NCBI GenBank assembly: GCA_002309695.1
Contig: DBXV01000022.1
Location: 1 to 24,531, forward strand
Reading direction: 5' to 3'
Length of the DNA: 24,531 nt
Source of the DNA: Myxococcales bacterium UBA1203
GTDB lineage: Bacteria > Myxococcota > Myxococcia > Myxococcales > UBA5297
Positions 6,839 through 14,591 of this stretch are shown in pieces. Position 1 is the first letter of the stretch; every line of letters starts with the position of its first letter. A model generated the notes under the pieces. That model did no database searches, had not been told where the DNA came from, and was given only the letters and a program-made list of their open reading frames with translations. A program made the translations under genes and the position numbers.

Positions 6839-9178
6839 TTGCTTTGCTATCGATGCGGAAGCCACGTGCCTGACGGAAGCGAAAGCTGCGCGACCTGTGG
6901 ACAGAAGTTCACTGCCGCCGTGGTTCAGGCGCATTCCAGTGCCGCGGCCTCCATGGCGCCGCGCAGTTCGCTCTCCCTGCCTCCGGAAAGCACGGCCTTC
7001 AAAGAGGGCAGCCTCGTCGAGTCCCGCTACAAAATTCAGGGGCTCATCGGCGTCGGTCCCGTCGGGCAGCTCTACAAGGCATTTGATCAGGAGCTGGATG
7101 TGGCCGTGGCCCTCAAGGCCATCTCGCCCCGCCTCATGCAGACGCCCGAGGAGCGAAAGGCTTTTTCGAGGGAAATCCGACTGGCCCGGAAGCTGTCCCA
7201 TCCCAATCTGGTTCACGTCCACTCCGATGGAACAGAGAACAACTGGGCCTTCTTCACCATGCAGCTCCTCGAGGGGCTGACGCTCAGGAAAATCATCGAT
7301 CTGCGCCGGGAGAAGAATGAGCGCTTCAAGCTCAAAGACGTGGAACCCATCTTCACCCAGATTGCAGCCGCGCTGGAGGCTGCCCACGAGGTCGGTCCGC
7401 ACGGAGGCGTCAAACCTGAGAACATCATCGTCCTGCCGGACCTGCTGAAACTGACCGATTTCGGCCTCGGACTGGCCCTGCCGCGGATTCCCTTTGTGGC
7501 GGCGGAGCGCAGCACCGGCGCGCACGTCTATCTCGCCCCTGAATTTGCCTCAGGAAGCGAGGACGTGGACGGCCGCATCGACGTCTATTCCATGGGCGTG
7601 ATTCTGGGCGAAATGCTGGCGGGCGTCCTTCCCGACGGCGGCCAGATTCCCGACCCCAGGACGAAGGCGCCGCATCTGCCTGCCGAAATCACGGCGCTCT
7701 ACATGAGAGCGCTGAACGAAAATCCACTGTGCAGGCCCGCCAAGCCCTCTGAATTTGCCCAAGAGCTGTCGGCCATCGCCGCGGAATTTCCTGAGGAAGA
7801 CGACGAGGCCGCGCCGCCGCCCGTGCCCATGGCCGGTCAGCCTGACAGCACCATTCCCACGGCAGTGCCACCGCCGATTCCCGCGGAGTCTGCCCCGCCG
7901 CCGATTCCCAGACACGAGAGCAGCAGGTCGGCGCCCGATATGTCGAAGGTCAAGCTGAGTCAGCCCCCTCGTCAGGCGTCCCAAAAAACGCCTGTCTGGC
8001 TTCTGGGACTGCTCATCGTCGTGGCCACGGCGGGCGGTCTCTTTGGCGTGCGGGCCTATATGCACCATCAGGCGCCTGCCACGAGGCCGCCTGCAGCAGC
8101 GCAGACGCCTGCCGAAAAGCCAAGTGAGCCCGACAAAACAACGCCGGCCGAGCCTGCTCCTCAGGGAACAGTTCAGACGGCCGCCACAGCCGCTCCTTCC
8201 GCGCCGCAGGCCCAGAGAGATGCCAAAGGGAAGCCTCAGAATTCCGCCTCTTCTGCCAGCCCCAAAGCGCAGACGCAGGAGCCTCAGACGGCCACAGCGA
8301 AGGCGCCCGAGGTTTCGGCCTCTGCCGCCAATGATGCCAAGGCGCCTCCGGCCGCTCCAGCAGAGCCCGCGCCTCCCAAAGACGCTTCCGCGGGCAAAGA
8401 CGGCGGCAAGCTGGCTGGTACCGCGTCTGAAACAAATCCGCAGACGGCTGCCAAAACGCCTTCCACAGCTTCTTCTCCGGATGACCTTTCCGACCTCAAG
8501 AGCGGCGCCCCCACCCCGCCGCCGGCCAAAACGACGTCTTCCAGAACGACGCCGGCCAAGTCCCCGGCCAAAACATCGTCCAGCTGCCCGGCGCCGCGGA
8601 TGAAATTCATTCCCGCGGGAACTTTTGAGGCAGGGACCAGCGAGAGCGACCCGATGCGCGGCTTCGGCGAGCGGCCCATCGAGAAGATTCAGGTGCCCGC
8701 CTACTGCATCGACATCTACGAATTCTCCAACCGCAAGGGCCTCCTGCCCAAGGGGAAGATTTCGTATCAGCTGGCTGAGGCGGCCTGCGAAAAAGAGGGC
8801 AAGCGCCTGTGCACTGAGAACGAATGGGAGCGCGCCTGCAAGGGCCCCCGCAATTACCGCTTCCCCTACGGCAACGCCTTTGACGCCTCCATCTGCAACA
8901 CTCAGGACATCGGCGGAACAAACCGCTCCATCCGGGCGTCCGGCGAGAGCAATGGCTGCATCTCCGGCTACGGCGTCCTCGATCTGTCCGGCAACCTGGC
9001 CGAGTGGACATCTTCTCCCTACAACGCCCGCGGGACCGGCAAGGTCATCAAGGGCGGCGCGGCCAATCGTCCCGACCACGCGTCTCGGTGTTCGGCGCGC
9101 AGAAACGGTCCCATCAACAAGCCGGAGACGGACACCATGGTCGGCTTCCGCTGCTGCGCCGACCCCGTCAAAAAGTAG
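6839..9178 (+). CDS. Membrane protein: zinc ribbon, Ser/Thr pseudokinase-like domain, and SUMF1/FGE-like domain
   Basis: The 779-residue product starts at a TTG, chosen because the zinc ribbon (C3, C6, C17, C20) begins at residue 3 and GGAG lies 10 nt upstream. Residues about 64-315 are a Hanks-type kinase fold: glycine loop GVGPVG at 71-76, Lys93, Glu112, and DFG at 207-209. The catalytic loop reads HGGVKPEN (188-195), with Gly190 where HRDxKPEN has its catalytic Asp. A Pro-rich linker follows, a transmembrane helix (about 385-404, VWLLGLLIVVATAGG), and an Ala/Pro/Lys-rich region of about 170 residues. The C-terminal about 190 residues are a formylglycine-generating-enzyme-like domain (FIPAGTFEAGTSESDP, LSGNLAEWT, GGAANRPDHASRCSARRNG, VGFRC). 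The two FGE catalytic cysteines are not at their expected places. The kinase domain should face the cytoplasm and the SUMF1 domain the periplasm or outside. The likely role is non-catalytic sensing or scaffolding; this is inference. Confidence 0.85.
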   Translation: MLCYRCGSHVPDGSESCATCGQKFTAAVVQAHSSAAASMAPRSSLSLPPESTAFKEGSLVESRYKIQGLIGVGPVGQLYKAFDQELDVAVALKAISPRLMQTPEERKAFSREIRLARKLSHPNLVHVHSDGTENNWAFFTMQLLEGLTLRKIIDLRREKNERFKLKDVEPIFTQIAAALEAAHEVGPHGGVKPENIIVLPDLLKLTDFGLGLALPRIPFVAAERSTGAHVYLAPEFASGSEDVDGRIDVYSMGVILGEMLAGVLPDGGQIPDPRTKAPHLPAEITALYMRALNENPLCRPAKPSEFAQELSAIAAEFPEEDDEAAPPPVPMAGQPDSTIPTAVPPPIPAESAPPPIPRHESSRSAPDMSKVKLSQPPRQASQKTPVWLLGLLIVVATAGGLFGVRAYMHHQAPATRPPAAAQTPAEKPSEPDKTTPAEPAPQGTVQTAATAAPSAPQAQRDAKGKPQNSASSASPKAQTQEPQTATAKAPEVSASAANDAKAPPAAPAEPAPPKDASAGKDGGKLAGTASETNPQTAAKTPSTASSPDDLSDLKSGAPTPPPAKTTSSRTTPAKSPAKTSSSCPAPRMKFIPAGTFEAGTSESDPMRGFGERPIEKIQVPAYCIDIYEFSNRKGLLPKGKISYQLAEAACEKEGKRLCTENEWERACKGPRNYRFPYGNAFDASICNTQDIGGTNRSIRASGESNGCISGYGVLDLSGNLAEWTSSPYNARGTGKVIKGGAANRPDHASRCSARRNGPINKPETDTMVGFRCCADPVKK

Positions 9179-9205
9179 CCGCTTCACATCCGCAGAGATT
9201 TTTCC

Positions 9206-9245
9206 AAAGGCCTTCCCGTCCTCCCCGAGGCGGAGAGGCCTTTTT
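9206..9245 (+). terminator. Rho-independent terminator of the pseudokinase gene
   Basis: AAAGGCCT at 9206-9213 pairs with AGGCCTTT at 9236-9243, and the T run TTTTT spans 9241-9245. It begins 27 nt after the stop codon. It separates the pseudokinase gene from the uup-trxB-hflX group. Confidence 0.85.
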
Positions 9246-9257
9246 CGTTGAGGCTCC

Positions 9258-9295
9258 GCGGGAATTTCTCCGTTTTCGTCTTGAGAAATCCCCGC
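9258..9295. promoter_or_regulatory. 13-bp imperfect inverted repeat upstream of uup
   Basis: GCGGGAATTTCTC at 9258-9270 and GAGAAATCCCCGC at 9283-9295 are inverted repeats with one mismatch in 13 and a 12-nt spacer. It lies between the preceding terminator and the uup start at 9323. No T tract follows, so it is not a normal terminator. An operator or a leader hairpin is possible. Confidence 0.45.
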
Positions 9296-9322
9296 TTCTC
9301 CCCACGCGCCCCGCCCTCCCCC

Positions 9323-11266
9323 ATGAGTCTCTTTCGCGCCCATCAAATCAGCCTCTCCCTTGGGTCCAGGACGCTGTTCGACAGTCTGAGCCTGACCGTG
9401 GAGCCCGGGGAGTGCGTCGGCATGCTGGGCGTCAACGGCTCCGGCAAATCCACTCTGCTCAAAATCGCCGCGGGCCTCATCCAGCCGGACAGCGGGCTGG
9501 TGGAGCGAATGCGCGGGACGCGCTTTGCCTATCTGCCCCAGTCGCCCGACTTTGAGGCCGGTGCCACCATTGAATCCCTGCTCTTTCATCCTTCCGGCGA
9601 GCTCAGGCGGGCCATGGACGGTCACGCGGAGGCGGCGAGTCTTCTGGCGAGCGCGCCTGTCGAGGAGCAGCCCGCGCTTCTGGAGAGGCTCTCTGCGCTG
9701 GCCGATCAGGTGGAGCGCCTGGGCGGCTGGGAGACGGCCCACCACGCCAAGGCCATGCTCCAGCGTCTTGGCGTTCCCGAGAGTGAGTGGACGCGCCCTC
9801 TGACGGCGCTCTCCGGGGGGCAGCGCAAGCGCGCGGCCATCGTGCAGGTTCTGCTTCAGAAGCCCGACCTGCTGATTCTCGACGAGCCCACCAACCATCT
9901 GGACACGGGCGCGGTGGAGTGGCTGGAAAAGGAGCTGGACGATTTCGAGGGCGCGATTCTTCTGGTCACCCACGACCGCTATTTTCTGGACCGGCTCTCG
10001 GAGCGCATCGTGGAGCTCTCACAGGGGCACCTGACCGCCTATCCCGGCAATTTCAGCGCGTATCTGGAGCAGAAGCTCGCGCGCCAGGAAGAGGAGGCCC
10101 GCCGGGAGCACAAGCGGCAGCGGCTCATCGTTCAGGAACTGGCCTGGCTGCGCACCGGGCCCAAAGCGAGGCGGACGAAGCGAAAATCTCGCGTCGATGC
10201 GGCGCGCGCGCTCATCGCTCAGAAGCCGCCGGCGGTGGACAGGGCCGCATCCATCAAGATGGAAGCTCCCGCGGCGAGCGGCCATCGGCTGCTGGAAGCC
10301 AGTCACGTGTCGCAGGGCTATGGCGAGAAGATGGTCATCAGCGATTTTTCCATGCTTCTCGAAAAGGGCGAGCGCGTCGGAATCATCGGCATGAACGGCG
10401 CGGGCAAGACCACCCTGCTGCGCACGCTCCTGGGGGAACTTCCTCCCAAATCGGGCACCGTCACTTTCGGCAAGCACCTGAAGACGGCCTACTTCGACCA
10501 GCTCAGGCAGACGCTGAACCCGGAGGAGACGGTTTACGAATCCATGGGGCCTGCCGAGAGCTTTGAGATCGGCGGCAGGCGCATGGAACTGAAGAGCTAT
10601 CTCGAAGACCTGCTCTTTCCCGTGCCCATGCAGAAAATGAAGGTGGGCGCTCTTTCCGGCGGCGAGCAGAACCGGCTCAGACTGGCGAAGCTGTTTTTAA
10701 GCGGCGCCAATCTTCTGGTGCTGGACGAGCCCACCAACGATCTGGACCTGACGACGCTGGAAATCCTCGAAGAAAAGCTCCTCACAAGCGGCGCTGCCCT
10801 CCTTCTGGTGACGCACGACCGGTACTTTCTGGACAAGGTGGCGACTTCCATCGTCGCCCTCGACGGCAAGGGGAACGCGGAGCTGTATCGGGGAAATTAC
10901 GAGATGTACCTGACGCTCAGCGCGCAGAAGGCCGCGTCAGAAGCAGCTGCCGCGCAGGCCCCGCAGACCTCTGCCGTCAAAAAAGCGCCCGAGGCGCCCG
11001 CCGCCAAAAAGCGCTCCGAACTTCCGCCCGAGGAACGCCGTCTGACCCTGCCGGAGTGGCGGCGTCTGGAGTCGATGGAAGGGCTCATCGAGGAAGCGGA
11101 AAGCCGAAAAGCCGAGGCGGAGGCGGCTCTGTCAGACCCCGCGCTCTATCGGGAACGTCCTCAGGAAATTCCCGCGCTCCAGCAGGCGCTGGACGCCCGA
11201 ACGGCCGAGGTGGAGGCCCTCTACGCAGAGTGGGAGCTTCTGGAAAAGCGCGCGCGCCTCGGATGA
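9323..11266 (+). CDS. uup: ABC-F family ATPase, Uup-like
   Basis: The 647-residue protein has two ATP-binding cassettes on one chain and no membrane segments. The first has GVNGSGKST (36-44), signature LSGGQRKRAAI and ILDEPTNHLD. The second has GMNGAGKTTLL, LSGGEQNRLRLAK and VLDEPTNDLD. An Arg/Lys-rich inter-domain linker lies between them (EARREHKRQRLIVQELAWLR). The Ala/Lys-rich and then coiled-coil C terminus (EWRRLESMEGLIEEAE to LYAEWELLEKR) is the Uup-type extension. ABC-F proteins act on the ribosome; Uup is linked to ribosome function and to suppression of transposon excision in E. coli. The ATG at 9323 is preferred because homology begins with SLFRAHQISLSLG. A TTG at 9248 would add 25 residues but overlaps the terminator region. 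trxB follows after 31 bp, probably in the same operon. A drug-resistance ABC-F is less likely given the Uup-like tail. Confidence 0.9.
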   Translation: MSLFRAHQISLSLGSRTLFDSLSLTVEPGECVGMLGVNGSGKSTLLKIAAGLIQPDSGLVERMRGTRFAYLPQSPDFEAGATIESLLFHPSGELRRAMDGHAEAASLLASAPVEEQPALLERLSALADQVERLGGWETAHHAKAMLQRLGVPESEWTRPLTALSGGQRKRAAIVQVLLQKPDLLILDEPTNHLDTGAVEWLEKELDDFEGAILLVTHDRYFLDRLSERIVELSQGHLTAYPGNFSAYLEQKLARQEEEARREHKRQRLIVQELAWLRTGPKARRTKRKSRVDAARALIAQKPPAVDRAASIKMEAPAASGHRLLEASHVSQGYGEKMVISDFSMLLEKGERVGIIGMNGAGKTTLLRTLLGELPPKSGTVTFGKHLKTAYFDQLRQTLNPEETVYESMGPAESFEIGGRRMELKSYLEDLLFPVPMQKMKVGALSGGEQNRLRLAKLFLSGANLLVLDEPTNDLDLTTLEILEEKLLTSGAALLLVTHDRYFLDKVATSIVALDGKGNAELYRGNYEMYLTLSAQKAASEAAAAQAPQTSAVKKAPEAPAAKKRSELPPEERRLTLPEWRRLESMEGLIEEAESRKAEAEAALSDPALYRERPQEIPALQQALDARTAEVEALYAEWELLEKRARLG

Positions 11267-11297
11267 ACACACCCTCCTGGAGAAGCGAGAAACACCC

Positions 11298-12284
11298 ATG
11301 ACACATCCGCAGCAGACCCACGGCGAAGGGACAGAACGGCGCGAAAGAATCGTCATCATCGGCTCCGGCCCGGCGGGGCTCACCGCCGCCATCTACGCCC
11401 AGCGGGCAGGCCTCGAACCGCTGGTCATCGGCGGCGCCTTTCCTCACGTTCCCGGCGGACAGCTCACCGCCGCAGGCGTCATCGAAAATTTTCCCGGATT
11501 TCCCGACGGCATTCCCGGGGCAGAGCTCATGGACAACATGCGCAGGCAGGCTCTGCGGCTGGGCGCGCGCATTGAGGACGACAGCGCCGTTTCCATCGCG
11601 CTCTCCGAACGTCCCTTCCGCGTCACGCTCGACGGAGGAAGCTCCGTGCTCACCGACGCGCTGATTCTGGCCACCGGCGCGAGTCCGCGCCGTCTGGAAG
11701 TGCCCGGAGAGGAAAAATACGCGGGCAGGGGCGTCTCCTTCTGCGCCGCCTGCGACGGATTTCTCTTCAGAAAGAAGCGCGTCGCCGTCGTGGGCGGCGG
11801 GGATACGGCCATGGAAGAAGCGGATTATCTGTCCCGCCTGGCCGCCTCCGTGACGCTCATCCATCGCCGGGACACCTTCCGCGCCTCGCGCGCCATGGAG
11901 GAAAAAATTCGCGCCAATCCGGCCATTTCCCTCGTCCTCAATGCCGCGGTGCAGGAGGTGAAGGGCGACGGCAGGCGCATGAACGCTGTCGTTCTCAGGG
12001 ACACGCGTACTGGCGAACTGAGCGAACTGCCCTTCGACGGTCTCTTCGTCGCGGCGGGCAGGATTCCCGGAAGTGAGCTCGTGCGCGGTCAGGCCGACGT
12101 TGACAGCCAGGGATACGTCGTCGTGGCACCGGGAACTTCCGCAGCCTCAGTGCCCGGCCTGTTTGCCGCCGGAGACGTGTGCGATCCCACCTATCGGCAG
12201 GCCATCGCCGCCGCGGCCTCAGGCTGCAGAGCCGCGCTGGACGCCAAGAATTTCCTCAGCCAGCTGAAAAAAACAGGCGGCTGA
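11298..12284 (+). CDS. trxB: Thioredoxin-disulfide reductase
   Basis: This 328-residue flavoenzyme transfers electrons from NADPH through FAD to thioredoxin in the cytoplasm. The FAD-binding GSGPAG lies at 22-27, the redox-active CAAC at 149-152 followed by DGF, the NADPH-binding GGGDTAMEE at 166-174, and the closing FAD motif LFAAGDVCDPTYRQAI near the C terminus. Length and motif order are typical. The first 16 residues are a short polar extension before the flavin fold. The start is the ATG 31 bp after uup, with a weak purine-rich upstream segment. hflX follows 15 bp after the stop, so uup-trxB-hflX is likely one transcription unit. A ferredoxin-dependent reductase cannot be excluded by eye, but the NADPH motif favours the standard enzyme. 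Confidence 0.93.
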   Translation: MTHPQQTHGEGTERRERIVIIGSGPAGLTAAIYAQRAGLEPLVIGGAFPHVPGGQLTAAGVIENFPGFPDGIPGAELMDNMRRQALRLGARIEDDSAVSIALSERPFRVTLDGGSSVLTDALILATGASPRRLEVPGEEKYAGRGVSFCAACDGFLFRKKRVAVVGGGDTAMEEADYLSRLAASVTLIHRRDTFRASRAMEEKIRANPAISLVLNAAVQEVKGDGRRMNAVVLRDTRTGELSELPFDGLFVAAGRIPGSELVRGQADVDSQGYVVVAPGTSAASVPGLFAAGDVCDPTYRQAIAAAASGCRAALDAKNFLSQLKKTGG

Positions 12285-12299
12285 GCCCCGAGGGGACGG

Positions 12300-14033
12300 G
12301 TGCGCATGCAAAACGAGATTCAGGGAAACGTTCTGGGGCTGAAACCTGCCCAGCTGGAGCGGCTGCGCCACACCTTCCGCCGACGCGTGGACGCCAACGA
12401 AATCATCTCCGCCGAACTCGCGCGTCACATCTCGGAGATTTCCCGCGAGCTGAACCGCCAGATCGGCCTTCTGATCGACCGCCGGGGCGTCATCACGCAC
12501 GTCATCGTCGGCGACGCCGGCACCGTCACCCTTCCGGACATCGGCCGCGCACGCGCGGGCCATCTTCGCCTGCGTGGGCTTCGCTTCATCCACACTCACC
12601 TCAAGGGCGAGCCGCTGACGCGCGATGACCTGACGGATCTGGCGCTCCTGCGCTTCGATCTGGTGGCTGCCATCACTGTCCGGCCCGATGGGCTTCCCGG
12701 CGCCGTGGAGTGGGCCCATCTGCTGCCCGAAAATCCCCAGGGTGAATTCTGGAAGCTCCATCATCTGCCCCATGTGAACGCGGCGGACGTGGGGCTTTCG
12801 TCGCTCCTTGCGGGTCTGGAAAACGAGCTGGGCCGGGCGGAGAAAGCCATCAGCAGCGGCGGCAGAGAGCGGGCGATTCTGGTGGGGCTTTCCACCCGCG
12901 GAAAAGAGGCCGCGGAAGAGTCGATGGCCGAGCTGAAAGAGCTGGCTTCCTCCGCCGGCGTGGAGGTTCTGGACTGCATCGTCCAGGCGCGCCGCGACGT
13001 GGATCCCCACTACTTTATCGGCCGGGGCAAGCTGCAGGACCTGGTGCTCCGCTCCATGCAGAAAATGGCCACCATGATTGTTTTCGACGCGGACCTGATG
13101 CCGTCCCAGGCGCGCCACATCGCCGACGAGACAAGCCTGAAAATTCTCGACCGTACGCAGCTGATTCTGGACATCTTTGCGTCACGGGCCACGAGCGCGG
13201 ACGGCAAGCTGCAGGTGGAGCTGGCGCAGCTGAAATATCTCATGCCCCGGCTGGTGGGCCGCGACACGTCCCTCTCCCGGCTCATGGGCGGCGGCGTTGG
13301 CGGGCGCGGTCCCGGTGAAACCAAGCTGGAGATTGACCGGCGGCGTGCCAGGGAGCGCATCACGGCGCTGGAGAAGCGCATCCGCTCTCTGGCCGGTGCC
13401 CGGAATGTCCGCCGTCAGAAGCGGGGACGGCGCGACCTGCCCGTCATCTCCATCGTTGGCTACACGAACGCGGGCAAATCCACCCTGCTCAACGCACTGA
13501 CGGACAGCTCGGTGCTGGCGGAGTCCAAGCTGTTCGCCACGCTGGACCCGGTGAGCCGCCGCCTTCGCTTTCCCCGCGAGCGCGAGGTCATCATCACCGA
13601 CACGGTGGGCTTTATCCGTGACCTGCCGCCCGACCTGGTGAACGCCTTTCGCGCCACGCTGGAAGAACTTCAGGACGCAGACCTTCTTCTGCACGTGGTG
13701 GACGTGAGCGACCCGAGGCACGAGGCGCAGGCTGCCGCGGTGGAAAAAATTCTGGGAGATCTGGACCTTCTGAAGACGCCGCGGCTCGTGGCCTACAACA
13801 AGTGCGACAGGCTGCCGCCCGGGACGCCTCTGCCTGCGGGCGGCATTCTCATCTCCGCGCTGAACGGCACCGGTTTTCCGGAACTTCTGGAGGCCTGCGA
13901 GCGCATTCTCTGGCGCGAGGGCAAGACGACAGCTGAGCTGACCGAGATGAGTGAGTCGCCGGAGAGTGACGCGGTCCCGCAGGCAGATGCGGATGACGGC
14001 GCGTCGGAGACATCGGACGCGCCGCAGGCATAA
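12300..14033 (+). CDS. hflX: Ribosome-associated GTPase HflX, long form with N-terminal extension
   Basis: The 577-residue protein has the HflX N-terminal domain and glycine-rich segment (LMGGGVGGRGPGETKLEID, 328-346), then the GTPase domain: P-loop GYTNAGKS at 387-394, G3 DTVGF at 434-438 and G4 NKCD at 500-503. HflX splits stalled or inactive 70S ribosomes. Residues 1-180 form an extra domain before the canonical HflX start (GNVLGLKPAQLERLRHTFRR and LIDRRGVITHVIVGD). This extension is familiar from deltaproteobacterial HflX proteins. The last 40 residues are acidic and disordered. The listed start is GTG at 12300; an in-frame ATG at 12306 fits the upstream AGGGG about equally well. It sits 15 bp after trxB. 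Confidence 0.92.
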   Translation: MRMQNEIQGNVLGLKPAQLERLRHTFRRRVDANEIISAELARHISEISRELNRQIGLLIDRRGVITHVIVGDAGTVTLPDIGRARAGHLRLRGLRFIHTHLKGEPLTRDDLTDLALLRFDLVAAITVRPDGLPGAVEWAHLLPENPQGEFWKLHHLPHVNAADVGLSSLLAGLENELGRAEKAISSGGRERAILVGLSTRGKEAAEESMAELKELASSAGVEVLDCIVQARRDVDPHYFIGRGKLQDLVLRSMQKMATMIVFDADLMPSQARHIADETSLKILDRTQLILDIFASRATSADGKLQVELAQLKYLMPRLVGRDTSLSRLMGGGVGGRGPGETKLEIDRRRARERITALEKRIRSLAGARNVRRQKRGRRDLPVISIVGYTNAGKSTLLNALTDSSVLAESKLFATLDPVSRRLRFPREREVIITDTVGFIRDLPPDLVNAFRATLEELQDADLLLHVVDVSDPRHEAQAAAVEKILGDLDLLKTPRLVAYNKCDRLPPGTPLPAGGILISALNGTGFPELLEACERILWREGKTTAELTEMSESPESDAVPQADADDGASETSDAPQA

Positions 14034-14065
14034 AAAAAGGCCCGCCGATTCATTCGGACGGGCCT
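14032..14065. terminator. Terminator shared by the convergent hflX and DUF6918-like genes
   Basis: AGGCCCG at 14038-14044 pairs with CGGGCCT at 14059-14065, with inner CCGA/TCGG pairs and a short loop. The run of seven A residues at 14032-14038 becomes a T tract on the minus strand, so it is a strong terminator for the gene ending at 14111. On the plus strand the sequence after the stem is T-poor. The hflX stop codon overlaps its left edge. Confidence 0.85.
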
Positions 14066-14110
14066 GTCTGTGAGCTGTTTGTGCTGCTTCTGAAATGTCC
14101 CGGCGAAAGT

Positions 14111-14557
14111 TCAGACGTCCGCCGTGTTCTTCTCAATCATCTGGCTGACCCTCGGAATGGCGGCCTCCACATGCTTCTTCGCCGTCGGCCGCAGCTTCTC
14201 GTAGGTCTTTTTGAGGAGCGCGTTCTTGGCGTGGACCGCCCGGTCATCGGTGATGCCCAAAAGAGCCTCCGCTGCCTCGCCGGCGCGCGCCGTCAGGTAG
14301 CCGGAGAAGGGCTCACCCGCCTCATGGGCCGCCTGAAAGAACGGGTCCAGCCGCGATGAGAAGTCCACCAGCATGTCGTCAAAGGCCTGCCGCACGAACC
14401 CGGGCTTGACCGACTTGACGACCGCATAGCCGCTCTTGATGGCGAGGCCGCTGAGCCCGCGCTTGGATTCCACTTCGGCATCGAGGACCTGGACGCAGCC
14501 GTCGAGGACTTTGGGACGCCGTTCCGCTTCTGTAAGGATGTCTGGGAGAGGTTTCAT
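14111..14557 (-). CDS. DUF6918-like small protein
   Basis: This 148-residue soluble protein has no signal peptide or membrane segment. Key segments are LDAEVESKRGLSGLAIKSGY (25-44), VVKSVKPGFVRQAFDDML and the Lys-rich C terminus. The pattern of a new Asp/Glu-rich helix, GLSGLAIK, and VKxxKPGFV recalls the DUF6918 family, known mainly from actinobacteria and other bacteria and without assigned function. That identification is from memory of the motif and moderate in confidence. It lies 34 bp downstream of hemW on the same strand and ends before a strong terminator, so it is likely co-transcribed with hemW. The RBS is weak. Confidence 0.8.
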   Translation of the reverse strand: MKPLPDILTEAERRPKVLDGCVQVLDAEVESKRGLSGLAIKSGYAVVKSVKPGFVRQAFDDMLVDFSSRLDPFFQAAHEAGEPFSGYLTARAGEAAEALLGITDDRAVHAKNALLKKTYEKLRPTAKKHVEAAIPRVSQMIEKNTADV

Positions 14558-14591
14558 GGGGCGCGGCTTCTTGCATCGGGCTTCCCGCTTG

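Noticed and set aside
8580..9178. Active formylglycine-generating enzyme (sulfatase maturation)
   Set aside because: The fold motifs are there, but the segment where FGE has its two catalytic cysteines reads GGAANRPDHASRCSARR without the pair, and no sulfatase gene is nearby.
7550..9973. Minus-strand open frame of 807 codons
   Set aside because: It crosses the end of the pseudokinase gene, a terminator and the start of uup, and has Arg/Gly-rich composition with no recognisable domain.
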